Source: Bin87 sp034423595 (lineage in GTDB: Bacteria > Chloroflexota > Dehalococcoidia > Lucifugimonadales > UBA3495). Taken from it: a stretch of DNA of 64,000 nucleotides. The notes under the pieces were generated by a model. It did no database searches. It was not told the DNA's origin and saw nothing but the letters and a program-made list of their open reading frames with translations. The stretch covers positions 2,356,001-2,420,000 of the forward strand of contig OZ242258.1 of assembly GCA_965207025.1 (NCBI GenBank). The letters are read 5' to 3'. The first letter of the stretch is position 1. Each line of letters starts with the position of its first letter. This document shows, piece by piece, positions 24,835-33,544 of this stretch. A program made the translations under genes and the position numbers.

Positions 24835-26667
24835 ATGAGATTTCCGGCAGCAATTGCAACACTCCTATTTGTGGTATCACTGGCTGTGGCCATCGCCAAT
24901 GCTGCGCCGGCAATTGCCCAGGACGACCTTCCGGCGCCCGGCAAGCCACAAGCGACGGAAGGGGAAAACCAGGGGGAAGTGATCGTAACCTGGGAGTCGG
25001 TTGAGCAAGCGGGCTTTTACCGCATTGCCTGGCTCTCGGAGAAAGACTATCGGGCCGACATCGAAGCGGGCCGGGATTGGGAGGATTCCATTACCTATAA
25101 GGGCGTAGCCAACAATGGACAGACCTCGGAAACCATTACGGGCCTTTCTGCCGGCGACACGTATGTATTCAAAGTGGGCAGCAGCTCCGGGCGATATAGC
25201 GAACCGAACTGGTCCGAATGGTCAGACACGGTGACGCTGGCTGGCTGCGCTGGCGACCGGGACGCGCTGGTGGCCTTGTATGAGGCTACCAACGGCCGCA
25301 GATGGCAAAACGATTTAAACTGGCTCTCCGATGAGCCCATCGGTACCTGGTTCGGCGTGTCCACTGACCGGGACGGTTGCGTGGTGGTTCTTTACGTGGA
25401 CAGTAACGCCCTGAGCGGTACGCTGCCGCCTGAGTTGGGCAATCTGACCAGACTGGAAACGCTGGACCTGGATGGCAACAGGATTGGCGGGGAGATACCC
25501 GCAGAAATTGGCAATCTCACCAATTTGACCGTACTGTCGCTTGATCACAACCGATTGAGCGGGAATATACCGGCCGAGTTGGGTAACCTGAAGAACCTTA
25601 CCGACCTGGAGTTGTGGAACAACGAACTGACCGGCGAAATACCGCGCGAGATACTTGGCCTTGAAAACCTGAAGTCTCTCGACCTGGATAACAACAAGCT
25701 GACCGGCAAGATACCGGCTGAGTTGGGCAGTCTCGACACGCTTGGCGCGCTGTGGCTCGGCAATAACGATCTCACCGGTGGGATACCAAAAGAACTGGGC
25801 AATCTCTCCGGCCTCTACTGGTTGGGCCTGTACGAGAATGAGCTGACCGGGGAGATACCGACCGAGTTGGGCAAATTAACCAATCTGAGGGGGTTGTTCC
25901 TGTATGAAAACCAACTGACCGGGGATATACCGACCGAGTTCGGCAATCTCGAGGAACTGTGGTATTTATTCCTCCGCAACAATCGGCTGACCGGCGAGAT
26001 ACCCACAGAGTTGGGCAACCTGGAAAATCTGGAGGTAATGACTCTCCGTAATAACCGGCTGACCGGCGAGATACCCACGGAGTTGGGCAACCTGGAGAGC
26101 CTAGAGAGCTTGTACCTTTCCACCAACCGGCTGGAGGGAGCGATTCCTGCCGAATTGGGCAAGTTAACCAAGTTGGAGCGTTTGCAGTTGAGCAGCAACC
26201 GGTTGACCGGCGAGATACCGGAGGCGTTGGGTGACTTGGAAAAACTGGAGGAACTACGCCTTCGCGAGAATGAACTGTCGGGTTCGATCCCGGCAGCTCT
26301 GGGGAACTTGACCGAGTTGAAGATTATGGACTTCAACCGAAACGATTTGACCGGTGCGATTCCGGCGGCGTTGGGCGACCTGGAGAACCTGGAGGAACTG
26401 CATCTGGACAACAACAAGTTGTCCAGCAAGATTCCGGCGGCACTGGGCAACTTGGAGAAGCTTGAGCAGCTGCATTTGGACAACAACATGCTCACGGGCA
26501 AGATTCCGGCAGAGTTGACCAACCTGCACTATCTGACCCTGTTCTACGTCGAGCGGAACGAATTGACCGGGTGCATCCCGCCGGCATTGCGTGACGTGGC
26601 CGAGAACGACCTGGACACATATCCGAACCTGCCGGATTGCGAATCCACGGGAACCGGGTCGAATTAG
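24835..26667 (+). CDS. Secreted leucine-rich-repeat protein with fibronectin type III domain
   Basis: 610-aa exported protein. Residues 1-28 are a Sec signal (hydrophobic run then APAIA). About 33-138 is a fibronectin type III-like domain (GEVIVTWESVEQAGFYRIAW). About 140-185 is an LRR N-cap with two Cys and NDLNWLSDEPIGTWFGV. Then come 17 consecutive 24-residue repeats of the plant-receptor type (L-x-x-L-x-x-L-x-L-x-x-N-x-L-x-G-x-I-P). The last repeat carries a capping Cys (LTGCIPPAL) and the protein ends DCESTGTGSN. No membrane anchor or sorting signal is seen, so it is probably released or cell-surface associated. Likely protein or ligand binding; partner unknown. Confidence 0.92.
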   Translation: MRFPAAIATLLFVVSLAVAIANAAPAIAQDDLPAPGKPQATEGENQGEVIVTWESVEQAGFYRIAWLSEKDYRADIEAGRDWEDSITYKGVANNGQTSETITGLSAGDTYVFKVGSSSGRYSEPNWSEWSDTVTLAGCAGDRDALVALYEATNGRRWQNDLNWLSDEPIGTWFGVSTDRDGCVVVLYVDSNALSGTLPPELGNLTRLETLDLDGNRIGGEIPAEIGNLTNLTVLSLDHNRLSGNIPAELGNLKNLTDLELWNNELTGEIPREILGLENLKSLDLDNNKLTGKIPAELGSLDTLGALWLGNNDLTGGIPKELGNLSGLYWLGLYENELTGEIPTELGKLTNLRGLFLYENQLTGDIPTEFGNLEELWYLFLRNNRLTGEIPTELGNLENLEVMTLRNNRLTGEIPTELGNLESLESLYLSTNRLEGAIPAELGKLTKLERLQLSSNRLTGEIPEALGDLEKLEELRLRENELSGSIPAALGNLTELKIMDFNRNDLTGAIPAALGDLENLEELHLDNNKLSSKIPAALGNLEKLEQLHLDNNMLTGKIPAELTNLHYLTLFYVERNELTGCIPPALRDVAENDLDTYPNLPDCESTGTGSN

Positions 26668-26676
26668 GTCGCTGGC

Positions 26677-26712
26677 GCAGGAGCGCGAGGTATTCGCGCT
26701 CCTGCCCTCAGT
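26677..26712 (+). terminator. Terminator hairpin after LRR gene
   Basis: Perfect 12-bp stem GCAGGAGCGCGA / TCGCGCTCCTGC (26677-26688 and 26694-26705) with a 5-base loop, 10 bases after the LRR stop. It is followed only by CCTCAGTTT, so efficiency may be modest. Confidence 0.75.
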
Positions 26713-26731
26713 TTGATGTTGATTACCAGTT

Positions 26732-26800
26732 TATAATCGTTATCAATTTTGAGCGATACGCCGATTTTCGGTTGACACGCTGTTGCGGGTAAATTAAACT
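26732..26800 (+). promoter_or_regulatory. Promoter of DUF1800 operon, with a Fur-box-like sequence
   Basis: -35 TTGACA at 26772-26777 and -10 TAAACT at 26795-26800, 17 bases apart, 80 bases before the DUF1800 start. Upstream at 26732-26750 the AT-rich TATAATCGTTATCAATTTT matches about 12 of 19 positions of the E. coli Fur box. No Fur gene is nearby, so this second claim is tentative. A small hairpin CGGGCG-TGAT-CGCCCG (about 26822-26837) lies in the leader. Confidence 0.65.
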
Positions 26801-26879
26801 GTCGGCAAAACATGAGTCGAGCGGGCGTGATCGCCCGTCTCCGGCTTTGGCAAGGAAAAACACAGGAAGGAGGCACAGG

Positions 26880-28280
26880 ATGTCACATAAAGATGACCTG
26901 GCATTGATGGCCCACCTGATGCGGCGCGCCGGCTTCGGCGCCAACCGCGCTGAGTTGGAGCGCTGCGTTGCCCAGGGTTACGAAGCCACTGTGGAAGAGC
27001 TGTTGAATCCGCCCACGGAGAACGTAGGCGGCAAGATGGCGCTGTTGCTGCGGTATCACCCCAGCTTCCTGCTCCCCGGCGGCGTTCCCTTCTCCGGCCA
27101 GGCTAACTGGATGTACAACATGGTATCCAGCGACCGGCCCTTGGAAGAGAAGATGACCCTGTTCTGGCACCACGTGTTCGCCACGGGCAACTCCAAGGTG
27201 GACAACTGCGACCAGCTGCTCGAGCAGATCGATATGCTGCGCGAGCAAGGGATGGGCAACTACCGGGACATTCTGATTGAACTGTCCAAGAACCCGGCCA
27301 TGATTTTCTGGCTGGACAACAACGAGAACCACCGGGACGCCGTGAACGAGAACTGGGGCCGCGAGCTCCTGGAGCTGTTCTCCATGGGCGTGTCGAACTA
27401 CACCGAGGTTGACGTACGCGAGTGCTCGCGGGCCTTTACGGGCTGGACCATCCAGGCCAAGCTGCCGCGCGCTCCCTACGGACGCTATCCGTGGAAGTTT
27501 ACCTACAACGAAGCCGACCACGACTTCGGCGAGAAGACCTTCCTGGGCCGCACCGGCAACTTCGACGGCGAGGACATCATCGACATCATCCTCGAAGAGC
27601 CGGCAACGTCCCGCTTCATCTGCCGCCACCTCTACAACTTCTTCGTCGCCGACGAGCCGCAGGTTCCCGCCTGGACCATTGAGCCGGCCCGGGACGAGAA
27701 CGCGCTGGAAGAGATGATGGACGTGTTCGAGCAGTCCGGCTTCGAGATGAAGGCCGTGCTACGCCACATCTTCCTTTCGCAGTGGTTCAAGGACGCCCGC
27801 TACCAGAAGATCAAGAGCCCGGCCGAAGTGGTCGCCGGCACCCTGCGGATGGTTGGCCTGTTCGAGAACCCGGATCCCGGCGTGCTGAACATCGGCAAGG
27901 AGCCCACCTACATGGGCCAGTCCATCCTGGACCCGCCGTCGGTGGAAGGCTGGCATACCGGCTTGGAGTGGATCAACTCCGGCGCCCTTCTGGCCCGCAT
28001 TAACTTCGTGGCCGACCGGGTATCCAACCCCGACCTGCCCGGAATGCGCGACATCATTGACAACATGCAGGCCGAAGGCGTGGAAACCGCCGACCACCTG
28101 CTGGACGCCTGCACCGACTACATGGGCTTCGTGGAACTGAGCGAAGAGACCCGTGGCCAGTTGGCCGAGCACGTCCGCGCCGGTGGCAACGTCAACTGGG
28201 GAGACCGCGCCGCCACCGCGACCCGCGTGGGCGAGACGATGGCCCTGATCAGCGCCACCACCGAGTTCCAGTTCGGCTAA
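26880..28280 (+). CDS. DUF1800 family protein
   Basis: 466-aa protein of the DUF1800 family, almost always encoded next to a DUF1501 gene, as here. Recognised from HLMRRAGFGANRAELE, FWHHVFATGNSKV, NWGRELLELFSMGVSNYTEVDVRE and FTGWTI. ATG 26880 follows GGAAGGAGG. No signal peptide, unlike many exported relatives. Codons are unusually biased to C-ending forms (AAC, GAC, TTC), as in the next two genes, suggesting strong expression. Molecular function unknown; a metal- or extracellular-polymer-related role has been suggested for the family but is not shown. Confidence 0.9.
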   Translation: MSHKDDLALMAHLMRRAGFGANRAELERCVAQGYEATVEELLNPPTENVGGKMALLLRYHPSFLLPGGVPFSGQANWMYNMVSSDRPLEEKMTLFWHHVFATGNSKVDNCDQLLEQIDMLREQGMGNYRDILIELSKNPAMIFWLDNNENHRDAVNENWGRELLELFSMGVSNYTEVDVRECSRAFTGWTIQAKLPRAPYGRYPWKFTYNEADHDFGEKTFLGRTGNFDGEDIIDIILEEPATSRFICRHLYNFFVADEPQVPAWTIEPARDENALEEMMDVFEQSGFEMKAVLRHIFLSQWFKDARYQKIKSPAEVVAGTLRMVGLFENPDPGVLNIGKEPTYMGQSILDPPSVEGWHTGLEWINSGALLARINFVADRVSNPDLPGMRDIIDNMQAEGVETADHLLDACTDYMGFVELSEETRGQLAEHVRAGGNVNWGDRAATATRVGETMALISATTEFQFG

Positions 28281-28290
28281 TCGGAGACCT

Positions 28291-28312
28291 GCCGGGCCTT
28301 AATCGGCCCGGC
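28291..28312 (+). promoter_or_regulatory. Intercistronic hairpin between DUF1800 and DUF1501 genes
   Basis: GCCGGGCC-TTAATC-GGCCCGGC, 8-bp perfect stem, 10 bases after the DUF1800 stop and not followed by a T-run. Probably an mRNA-stability or processing element rather than a terminator. It is followed by an A-rich stretch and GAAGGAG before the next gene. Confidence 0.65.
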
Positions 28313-28365
28313 GCTTCCACCAACCAGACTGGGAAAACAAACACAAAAGAGAAGGAGCATACGCA

Positions 28366-29496
28366 ATGACCTCCACGAAGAAAGATCCGGTCATCGTGGT
28401 CCTGCAGCTCACTGGCGGCAACGACTATTTCAACACGGTGATCCCCTACAACGACTCGTTGTACTACGACAACCGGCCGAGCATTCGCTACGAGCGGGAA
28501 GACATCATCCCCGTCAATGACGAGATCGGCTTCATGCCCACCATGGGCCCGATCAAGGAAATGTTCGACGCGGGCAAGGTTGCCGTCATCCACGGCATCG
28601 GCTACGCTGACAGCCCGCGCTCGCACTTCCGCAGCATGGACATCTGGCACACCTGTGAGCCGGACAAGGTTGGCACCGAGGGCTGGGCTGGCCGCGTCGC
28701 CCGCGAGCTGGACCCCAACAAGGAAAACGTGCTGACGGCCATCAACTTCGGCCATGGCCTGCCCCGGGCACTGGCCGTTCCCGGCGTTCCCGTCGCCGCC
28801 ATCGCCGACCTGAGCACCTATGGCCTGCTCACCGGCATTGCCGACGTTGACCAGCGCTCAAAGGCGTTGGACCTGTTCTCGAAGATGTATTCTCCCACCG
28901 TGGGCGGCAGCTTCGTGAATGACTACCTGCGCTCCACCGGCACCGACGCCATGGTTGGCGCGGACATCGTCAAGGTTGCGCCGGAGCAGTACTCCAGCAA
29001 CGTTGAGTATCCCAACAGCCCCATCGCCATGCACCTCCGCGACATCGCGCAGGTCTATATGGCCGACCTGGGGACCAAGATCTTCTACACCCAGCACGGC
29101 AGCTTCGACACTCACGCCGGTGAGGCCGCGGCCCACCCGGTGCTGTGGAAGGAAGTTTCCGAGGCCGTCAGCGCGTTCTTCCAGGACATGCAGGAGCACA
29201 ACACCGGCGAGAACATCGTCATGTACCTGTTCTCCGAGTTCGGCCGCCGCGTCCGCGACAACGGCTCCGGCACCGACCACGGCGCAGCCGGCGCTGCCTT
29301 CGTCATCGGCGACCCGGTCAAGGGCGGCTTCTACGGCGAGTATCCCTCCCGGAAGGCCGAGGACCTGGAACAGGGCGACCTGGTTCCCAACTACGACTTC
29401 CGCGGCGCGTACAGCACCATCGTGGAAGACTGGATGGGCATGGACGCCAACCCCATCGTGAACGGCGCCTTCCCCAAGCTGGACCTGATCAAGTAA
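28366..29496 (+). CDS. DUF1501 family protein
   Basis: 376-aa protein related to the alkaline-phosphatase/sulfatase-like DUF1501 family. Recognised from VVLQLTGGNDYFNTVIPYND at the start, GKVAVIHGIGYADSPRSHFRSMDIWHT, the central TQHGSFDTHAG and SEFGRRVRDNGSGTDHGAAGAAFVIG. Relatives usually carry a Tat signal; this one has none and begins directly with the domain. ATG 28366 follows GAGAAGGAG. Same strong C-ending codon bias as its neighbours. It forms a three-gene operon with DUF1800 and the NHL protein. Confidence 0.92.
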   Translation: MTSTKKDPVIVVLQLTGGNDYFNTVIPYNDSLYYDNRPSIRYEREDIIPVNDEIGFMPTMGPIKEMFDAGKVAVIHGIGYADSPRSHFRSMDIWHTCEPDKVGTEGWAGRVARELDPNKENVLTAINFGHGLPRALAVPGVPVAAIADLSTYGLLTGIADVDQRSKALDLFSKMYSPTVGGSFVNDYLRSTGTDAMVGADIVKVAPEQYSSNVEYPNSPIAMHLRDIAQVYMADLGTKIFYTQHGSFDTHAGEAAAHPVLWKEVSEAVSAFFQDMQEHNTGENIVMYLFSEFGRRVRDNGSGTDHGAAGAAFVIGDPVKGGFYGEYPSRKAEDLEQGDLVPNYDFRGAYSTIVEDWMGMDANPIVNGAFPKLDLIK

Positions 29497-29517
29497 ACGG
29501 TCCTCCAAGACAGAAAA

Positions 29518-29543
29518 GCGGCGCAACCTGACGGCTGCGCCGC
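29518..29543 (+). promoter_or_regulatory. Hairpin leader before NHL gene
   Basis: GCGGCGCA-10 bases-TGCGCCGC, 8-bp perfect stem, followed by AACTAACAGAG and AGGAGGAT ahead of ATG 29577. The layout and even the bases after the stem resemble the leader at 63892-63956. Confidence 0.7.
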
Positions 29544-29576
29544 AACTAACAGAGAATAGCAAGAGGAGGATCTACT

Positions 29577-30605
29577 ATGCCTCTGAACACCGTAGCGAGT
29601 GGCCGCGCTTGGCTCTATAGCCACAACATAGGCCGAAACGCTCAGGTGGGCATGGGATTCAGCCAGCCGGTTGGCGTGGTGGCCCGTCCCGACGGGACGC
29701 TTTATGTCGCTAACCGCTCGGGCGAGCAGAACCCCAGCGCCCGCATCACCAAGTGCACGGTAGACCAGGATTACATCGGCGAATTCGGCCGCGAGGGCAT
29801 TGCCTATCAGGCCGGTTCCGGCAGCCTGTTCATGTGGATCACCAGCGTTGCCGCCGACTCGGACGGCAATATCTACGCATCCGACGAGTGGAAGAACCAG
29901 ATCTCGGTCTTTGATGCCGACGGCAACCTGCTGAAGCAGTGGGGCGAGGCCGGCGCAGGCGAGGGCCAGTTGGACGGCGCAGCCGGCCTGGCTTTTGATA
30001 GCGATGACAACCTGTGGGTGGTATCAGCCAAGACCAGCCGGGTGCAGAAGTTCAGCAAGGATGGCGACTTCCTGGGCGGATTTGGCTCCAAGGGAAATGG
30101 CCCTGAGGACCTGGAAATGCCTTCCGGCATCGCCATTGACCCGTCCGGCGACATTTACGTGGCCGACTGGGGCAACCACCGGGTACAGAAGTACACCATT
30201 GGGGGCACGCATCTGGCCACCTTTGGCAGCCAGGGAACCGGCTCCGGCGAGTTGAACCACCCGCTGGACGTGACCATCGACAACGACGGCGACGTGTACG
30301 TGGTTGACTGGATGAACGAGCGTATCGTCATCTACGACAACGAGACGCGGCCCATTGCCTACCTGACGGGCGACGCCACCGAGGTGTCGGACTGGGGCAA
30401 CCTGTCCCTGGACGCCAACCCGGACATGGTGAAGGCGCGCCGCCGGGTCCCCGACCTGGAGCAGCAGCAGCGGACCTTCCGAATGCCCATGGGCGCCGAC
30501 TTCGACCGAGTGAACAACCGCCTGGTCGTGTGCGACACCCTGCGCTCCCGGCTGCAGATCTATGACAAGGACGACTCCTACCTGGATCCGCAGTTCAACC
30601 TGTAG
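29577..30605 (+). CDS. NHL-repeat beta-propeller protein
   Basis: 342-aa protein with NHL repeats (QPVGVVARPDGTLYVAN, ITSVAADSDGNIYASDE, AAGLAFDSDDNLWVVS, PSGIAIDPSGDIYVADWGNHRVQKY, PLDVTIDNDGDVYVVDWMNERIVIY), forming a six-bladed propeller usually used for protein or ligand binding. No signal peptide. The C-terminal part includes a charged stretch (VKARRRVPDLEQQQRTF). It follows DUF1501 by 80 bases with a hairpin leader and ends in a strong terminator, so it is the last gene of the operon. Strong C-ending codon bias. Confidence 0.9.
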   Translation: MPLNTVASGRAWLYSHNIGRNAQVGMGFSQPVGVVARPDGTLYVANRSGEQNPSARITKCTVDQDYIGEFGREGIAYQAGSGSLFMWITSVAADSDGNIYASDEWKNQISVFDADGNLLKQWGEAGAGEGQLDGAAGLAFDSDDNLWVVSAKTSRVQKFSKDGDFLGGFGSKGNGPEDLEMPSGIAIDPSGDIYVADWGNHRVQKYTIGGTHLATFGSQGTGSGELNHPLDVTIDNDGDVYVVDWMNERIVIYDNETRPIAYLTGDATEVSDWGNLSLDANPDMVKARRRVPDLEQQQRTFRMPMGADFDRVNNRLVVCDTLRSRLQIYDKDDSYLDPQFNL

Positions 30606-30629
30606 GCAGCGAACGCCTGCTGAAGTGGA

Positions 30630-30653
30630 GGGGCCGGTCGCGCGACCGGCCCC
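30630..30653 (+). terminator. Terminator after NHL gene
   Basis: Perfect 11-bp stem GGGGCCGGTCG / CGACCGGCCCC with a 2-base centre, 25 bases after the NHL stop, followed by TTCGTATGTTT. It is palindromic, but placement ends the three-gene operon. The rest of the gap to 30782 holds a CAGGGTTGTTCGGATTGACG-type repeat and no gene. Confidence 0.8.
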
Positions 30654-30782
30654 TTCGTATGTTTAGACGATTGAGAAAGTCGTTAGAATCAGGGTTGTTC
30701 GGATTGACGGGGTTAGCAGGATTGGGGATGATGTTGGGAGTGCAGTTACATAGCATGAACTTGGTTAGACGGGAAAAAGAAT

Positions 30783-31715
30783 ATGGCTAACGAGCGGGAT
30801 TTTCTTTCCATCACCGACATTTCGCCAGATGAAACGCGCCGCCTGATTGACCGGGCGATGGAGTTGAAGGTGGCTCAACCCGGCAGCGTTCAGCCGTTGG
30901 CTGGCAGGCGCATTGCGTTGCTGTTTGAGAAGCCGTCGCTGCGAACCCGGGTGAGCTTTCAGATAGGGATTGCGGAACTGGGCGGATACAGCCTGTACAT
31001 GTCGCCGGAGGAGGTTGGCCTAGGCAGGCGGGAGCCGGTGTCGGACGTGGCGCGAGTGCTCAGCGGTTACGTGGACGCGGTGATTGCGCGGGTCAACTCG
31101 CACGATTCGCTGGTTGGGTTAGCCGAGTACGGCAGCGTGCCGGTGATAAACGCGCTGTCGGACGTGGAGCACCCGTGCCAGACGATGGCCGACCTGCTGA
31201 CCATTGCCGAAACTCACGGACGAACGGATGGGGTGAACGTTGCCTTCATCGGGGACGGCAACAACGTTTCGCGGAGCCTGTGCCTGGGAGCGCCGGCAGT
31301 GGGAATGAATTTCGCCATTGCCGCGCCACACGGGTACCAGCTTGAAGAAGCAGTCTTTGACGCGGCCAGCGAGCGCGGAGTGCGGGCCGACGGAGGTCCG
31401 CGCCCGACGGTACACCCGCTGGTAAGGCCCGAGGATGCGGTGGTCGATGCCGACGTGGTGTACACGGACGTTTGGACGAGCATGGGCGACGAAGACGAGA
31501 CGGAGCAGAGGCTGAAAGCGTTTCGGGGCTATACGGTGGACGATGGGCTGATGGCGAAGGCCGCGCCGGGGGCGTGTTTCATGCACGATATGCCGGCGCA
31601 CTACGGTGAGGAAGTGCCGCCGGGGATGCTGGAACATGCCCAATCGGTTGCATACCAACAGGCGCACAACCGGCTGCACACGCAGAAGGCGGTGCTGGAG
31701 TTCCTGCTTTCTTAA
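30783..31715 (+). CDS. argF: Ornithine carbamoyltransferase, atypical HDMP motif
   Basis: 310-aa enzyme of the aspartate/ornithine carbamoyltransferase family, making citrulline from ornithine and carbamoyl phosphate. Seen: the carbamoyl-phosphate site KPSLRTR (residues 50-56, SLRT where E. coli has STRT), HPCQ at 130-133, the SMG loop DVWTSMGDED, and the closing QAHNRLHTQKAVL. Oddly, the ornithine-binding HCLP motif reads HDMP at 268-271, replacing the conserved Cys by Asp. Length is normal. Enzyme choice of ornithine over a related amino acid is therefore less certain. No other arg genes adjoin it. Confidence 0.85.
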   Translation: MANERDFLSITDISPDETRRLIDRAMELKVAQPGSVQPLAGRRIALLFEKPSLRTRVSFQIGIAELGGYSLYMSPEEVGLGRREPVSDVARVLSGYVDAVIARVNSHDSLVGLAEYGSVPVINALSDVEHPCQTMADLLTIAETHGRTDGVNVAFIGDGNNVSRSLCLGAPAVGMNFAIAAPHGYQLEEAVFDAASERGVRADGGPRPTVHPLVRPEDAVVDADVVYTDVWTSMGDEDETEQRLKAFRGYTVDDGLMAKAAPGACFMHDMPAHYGEEVPPGMLEHAQSVAYQQAHNRLHTQKAVLEFLLS

Positions 31716-31731
31716 GTTTATTCTGCCTGTC

Positions 31732-31770
31732 ACCCTCACCCCAACCCTCTCCCATCAAGGGAGAGAGAGC
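31732..31770. repeat. CCCTCACCCC / GGGAGAGAG repeat
   Basis: CCCTCACCCCAACCCTCTCC followed by CATCAAGGGAGAGAGAG, in the gap before the CocE-type gene. The downstream gene's AAGGAGG lies just past it. Confidence 0.85.
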
Positions 31771-31786
31771 ATAAGGAGGCGCTGCT

Positions 31787-33538
31787 ATGCCAGATATGAT
31801 GGGTCCACACACCACCATTATCAGCGAGATGGGTCTGCCCGCGAGGATGCGCGACGGGGTCACGCTGTACGCCGACGTTTACCGACCCGACGGGGATGGG
31901 CCGTGGCCCGTGCTGTTGCAGCGTACGCCTTATGACAAGTCGCAGGGGCGGACGGGCGCCCTAGAGGTGATGCGGGCCGCGTCCCACGGATACGCGGTGG
32001 TGATACAGGACACGCGGGGCAGGTACGAGTCGGAAGGAGAATTCTACCCGTTCCTGGACGAGCCCAACGATGGCTACGATACAGTGCAGTGGTGCGTTGA
32101 GCAGCCCTGGAGTTCCGGCAAGGTGGGCATGTTCGGGCGTTCCTACGTTGGGGCGACGCAATGGCTGTGCGCGATCACAAATCCGCCGGGGTTGACTTGC
32201 ATCGCGCCGGGGATAACGGCCTCGGACTATTACGAGGGATGGACCTATCAAGGCGGCGCGCTGGCGTGGGGGTTTGCCCTGTCGTGGACGATGCGGCAAC
32301 TGACGATGGCCAACATGGGCGCAATTTCCAGCCGGCACGACGTACCGGAGGGGACGCGAGAAGGACTGCTGGCGGCGTTCAACGAGCTGGATTGCACGTT
32401 TCGACATCAGCCCATCGTGGAACTGCCGCAACTAAAGGCGCCCCTGGCGGGTTATTTTTACGACTGGATACGCCATTCCTCCAGCGACGACTACTGGAAC
32501 CGTTGGAAGATCGAGGACCACTACCCGCACATCACCACGCCGGCGCTGCACATCGGCGGGTGGCACGACATATTCCTGCTGGGCACGTTGCGCAATTTCG
32601 TGGGGATGCAAGCGCATGCAGAGGACACCACCGCACGCGGCGGGCAACGATTGATCGTTGGGCCGTGGCATCATGGGCCTTTCGGCGAGATTTCCGGGGA
32701 GTTTTTCTTTGGACTAGGCGCGGCCGGGCCGGCCATCGACACCGACGGCATCCACCTGCGGTGGTTCGACCACTGGCTCAAGGGCGAGCAGAACGGGGCT
32801 GGGCAAGATGCGCCGGTTCGTCTTTTCGTGATGGGCAACAACGAATGGCGGGACGAGCAGGAGTGGCCGTTGGCCCGTACGGAGTACACCGACTATTACC
32901 TGCACAGCGGCGGCAAGGCGAATACCGCATCGGGCGACGGATCACTGTCCCCAGAGGCTCCCAGATCTGAAGTGCCGGACGTGTTCGTGTACGATCCCAG
33001 GGATCCCGTTCCGACCCACGGCGGGGCGTTGTGCTGCGGGCCGTCGTTCGTACCCGGCGGCGCGTATGACCAGCAGGCCGTCGAGGCGCGCAGCGACGTG
33101 CTGTGCTATACGACGCCTCCCCTGGAGTCGGACATCGAAGTCACCGGGCCACTTACCGTGACGCTGTTCGCGGCCACCACTGCTGCCGATACGGACTTCA
33201 CCGCCAAGCTGGTGGACGTGGAACCGTGCGGCGCGGCGCGGAGCCTGGTGGACGGCATAATCCGGGCACGCTACCGGCAAGGTACGGACGAATCGCGCCC
33301 GATTTCGCCGGGAGCCGTTGAGGAGTACGCCATCAATCTGGTGGCGACGAGCAACGTTTTCAAGGCCGGGCACCGGATACGCCTGGAAATCAGCAGCAGC
33401 AACTTCCCACGCTTCGACCGCAATTTCAACACGGCGGCGGAACCGTGGGAGGCCACCGAATGCGTACCGGCTCTTCAGACGATCCACCACGATGGGCAAT
33501 ATCCCTCGCGGATTCGGTTGCCGATCATCCCGGAGTGA
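31787..33538 (+). CDS. CocE/NonD family hydrolase
   Basis: 583-aa alpha/beta hydrolase of the cocaine-esterase / X-Pro dipeptidyl-peptidase type. N-terminal catalytic domain with RDGVTLYADVYRPDG, nucleophile Ser119 in GMFGRSYVGA, and the catalytic His region GPWHHGPFGE. Oxyanion-type Tyr in QRTPYDKS. The C-terminal part (from about residue 380) is the jelly-roll domain typical of the family (EVTGPLTVTLFAATTAADTDFTAKLVDV). No signal peptide, so cytoplasmic. Hydrolyses an ester or amide, substrate unknown. ATG 31787 follows AAGGAGG; ATG 31796 is a less likely alternative. Confidence 0.92.
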   Translation: MPDMMGPHTTIISEMGLPARMRDGVTLYADVYRPDGDGPWPVLLQRTPYDKSQGRTGALEVMRAASHGYAVVIQDTRGRYESEGEFYPFLDEPNDGYDTVQWCVEQPWSSGKVGMFGRSYVGATQWLCAITNPPGLTCIAPGITASDYYEGWTYQGGALAWGFALSWTMRQLTMANMGAISSRHDVPEGTREGLLAAFNELDCTFRHQPIVELPQLKAPLAGYFYDWIRHSSSDDYWNRWKIEDHYPHITTPALHIGGWHDIFLLGTLRNFVGMQAHAEDTTARGGQRLIVGPWHHGPFGEISGEFFFGLGAAGPAIDTDGIHLRWFDHWLKGEQNGAGQDAPVRLFVMGNNEWRDEQEWPLARTEYTDYYLHSGGKANTASGDGSLSPEAPRSEVPDVFVYDPRDPVPTHGGALCCGPSFVPGGAYDQQAVEARSDVLCYTTPPLESDIEVTGPLTVTLFAATTAADTDFTAKLVDVEPCGAARSLVDGIIRARYRQGTDESRPISPGAVEEYAINLVATSNVFKAGHRIRLEISSSNFPRFDRNFNTAAEPWEATECVPALQTIHHDGQYPSRIRLPIIPE

Positions 33539-33544
33539 GCGGGC

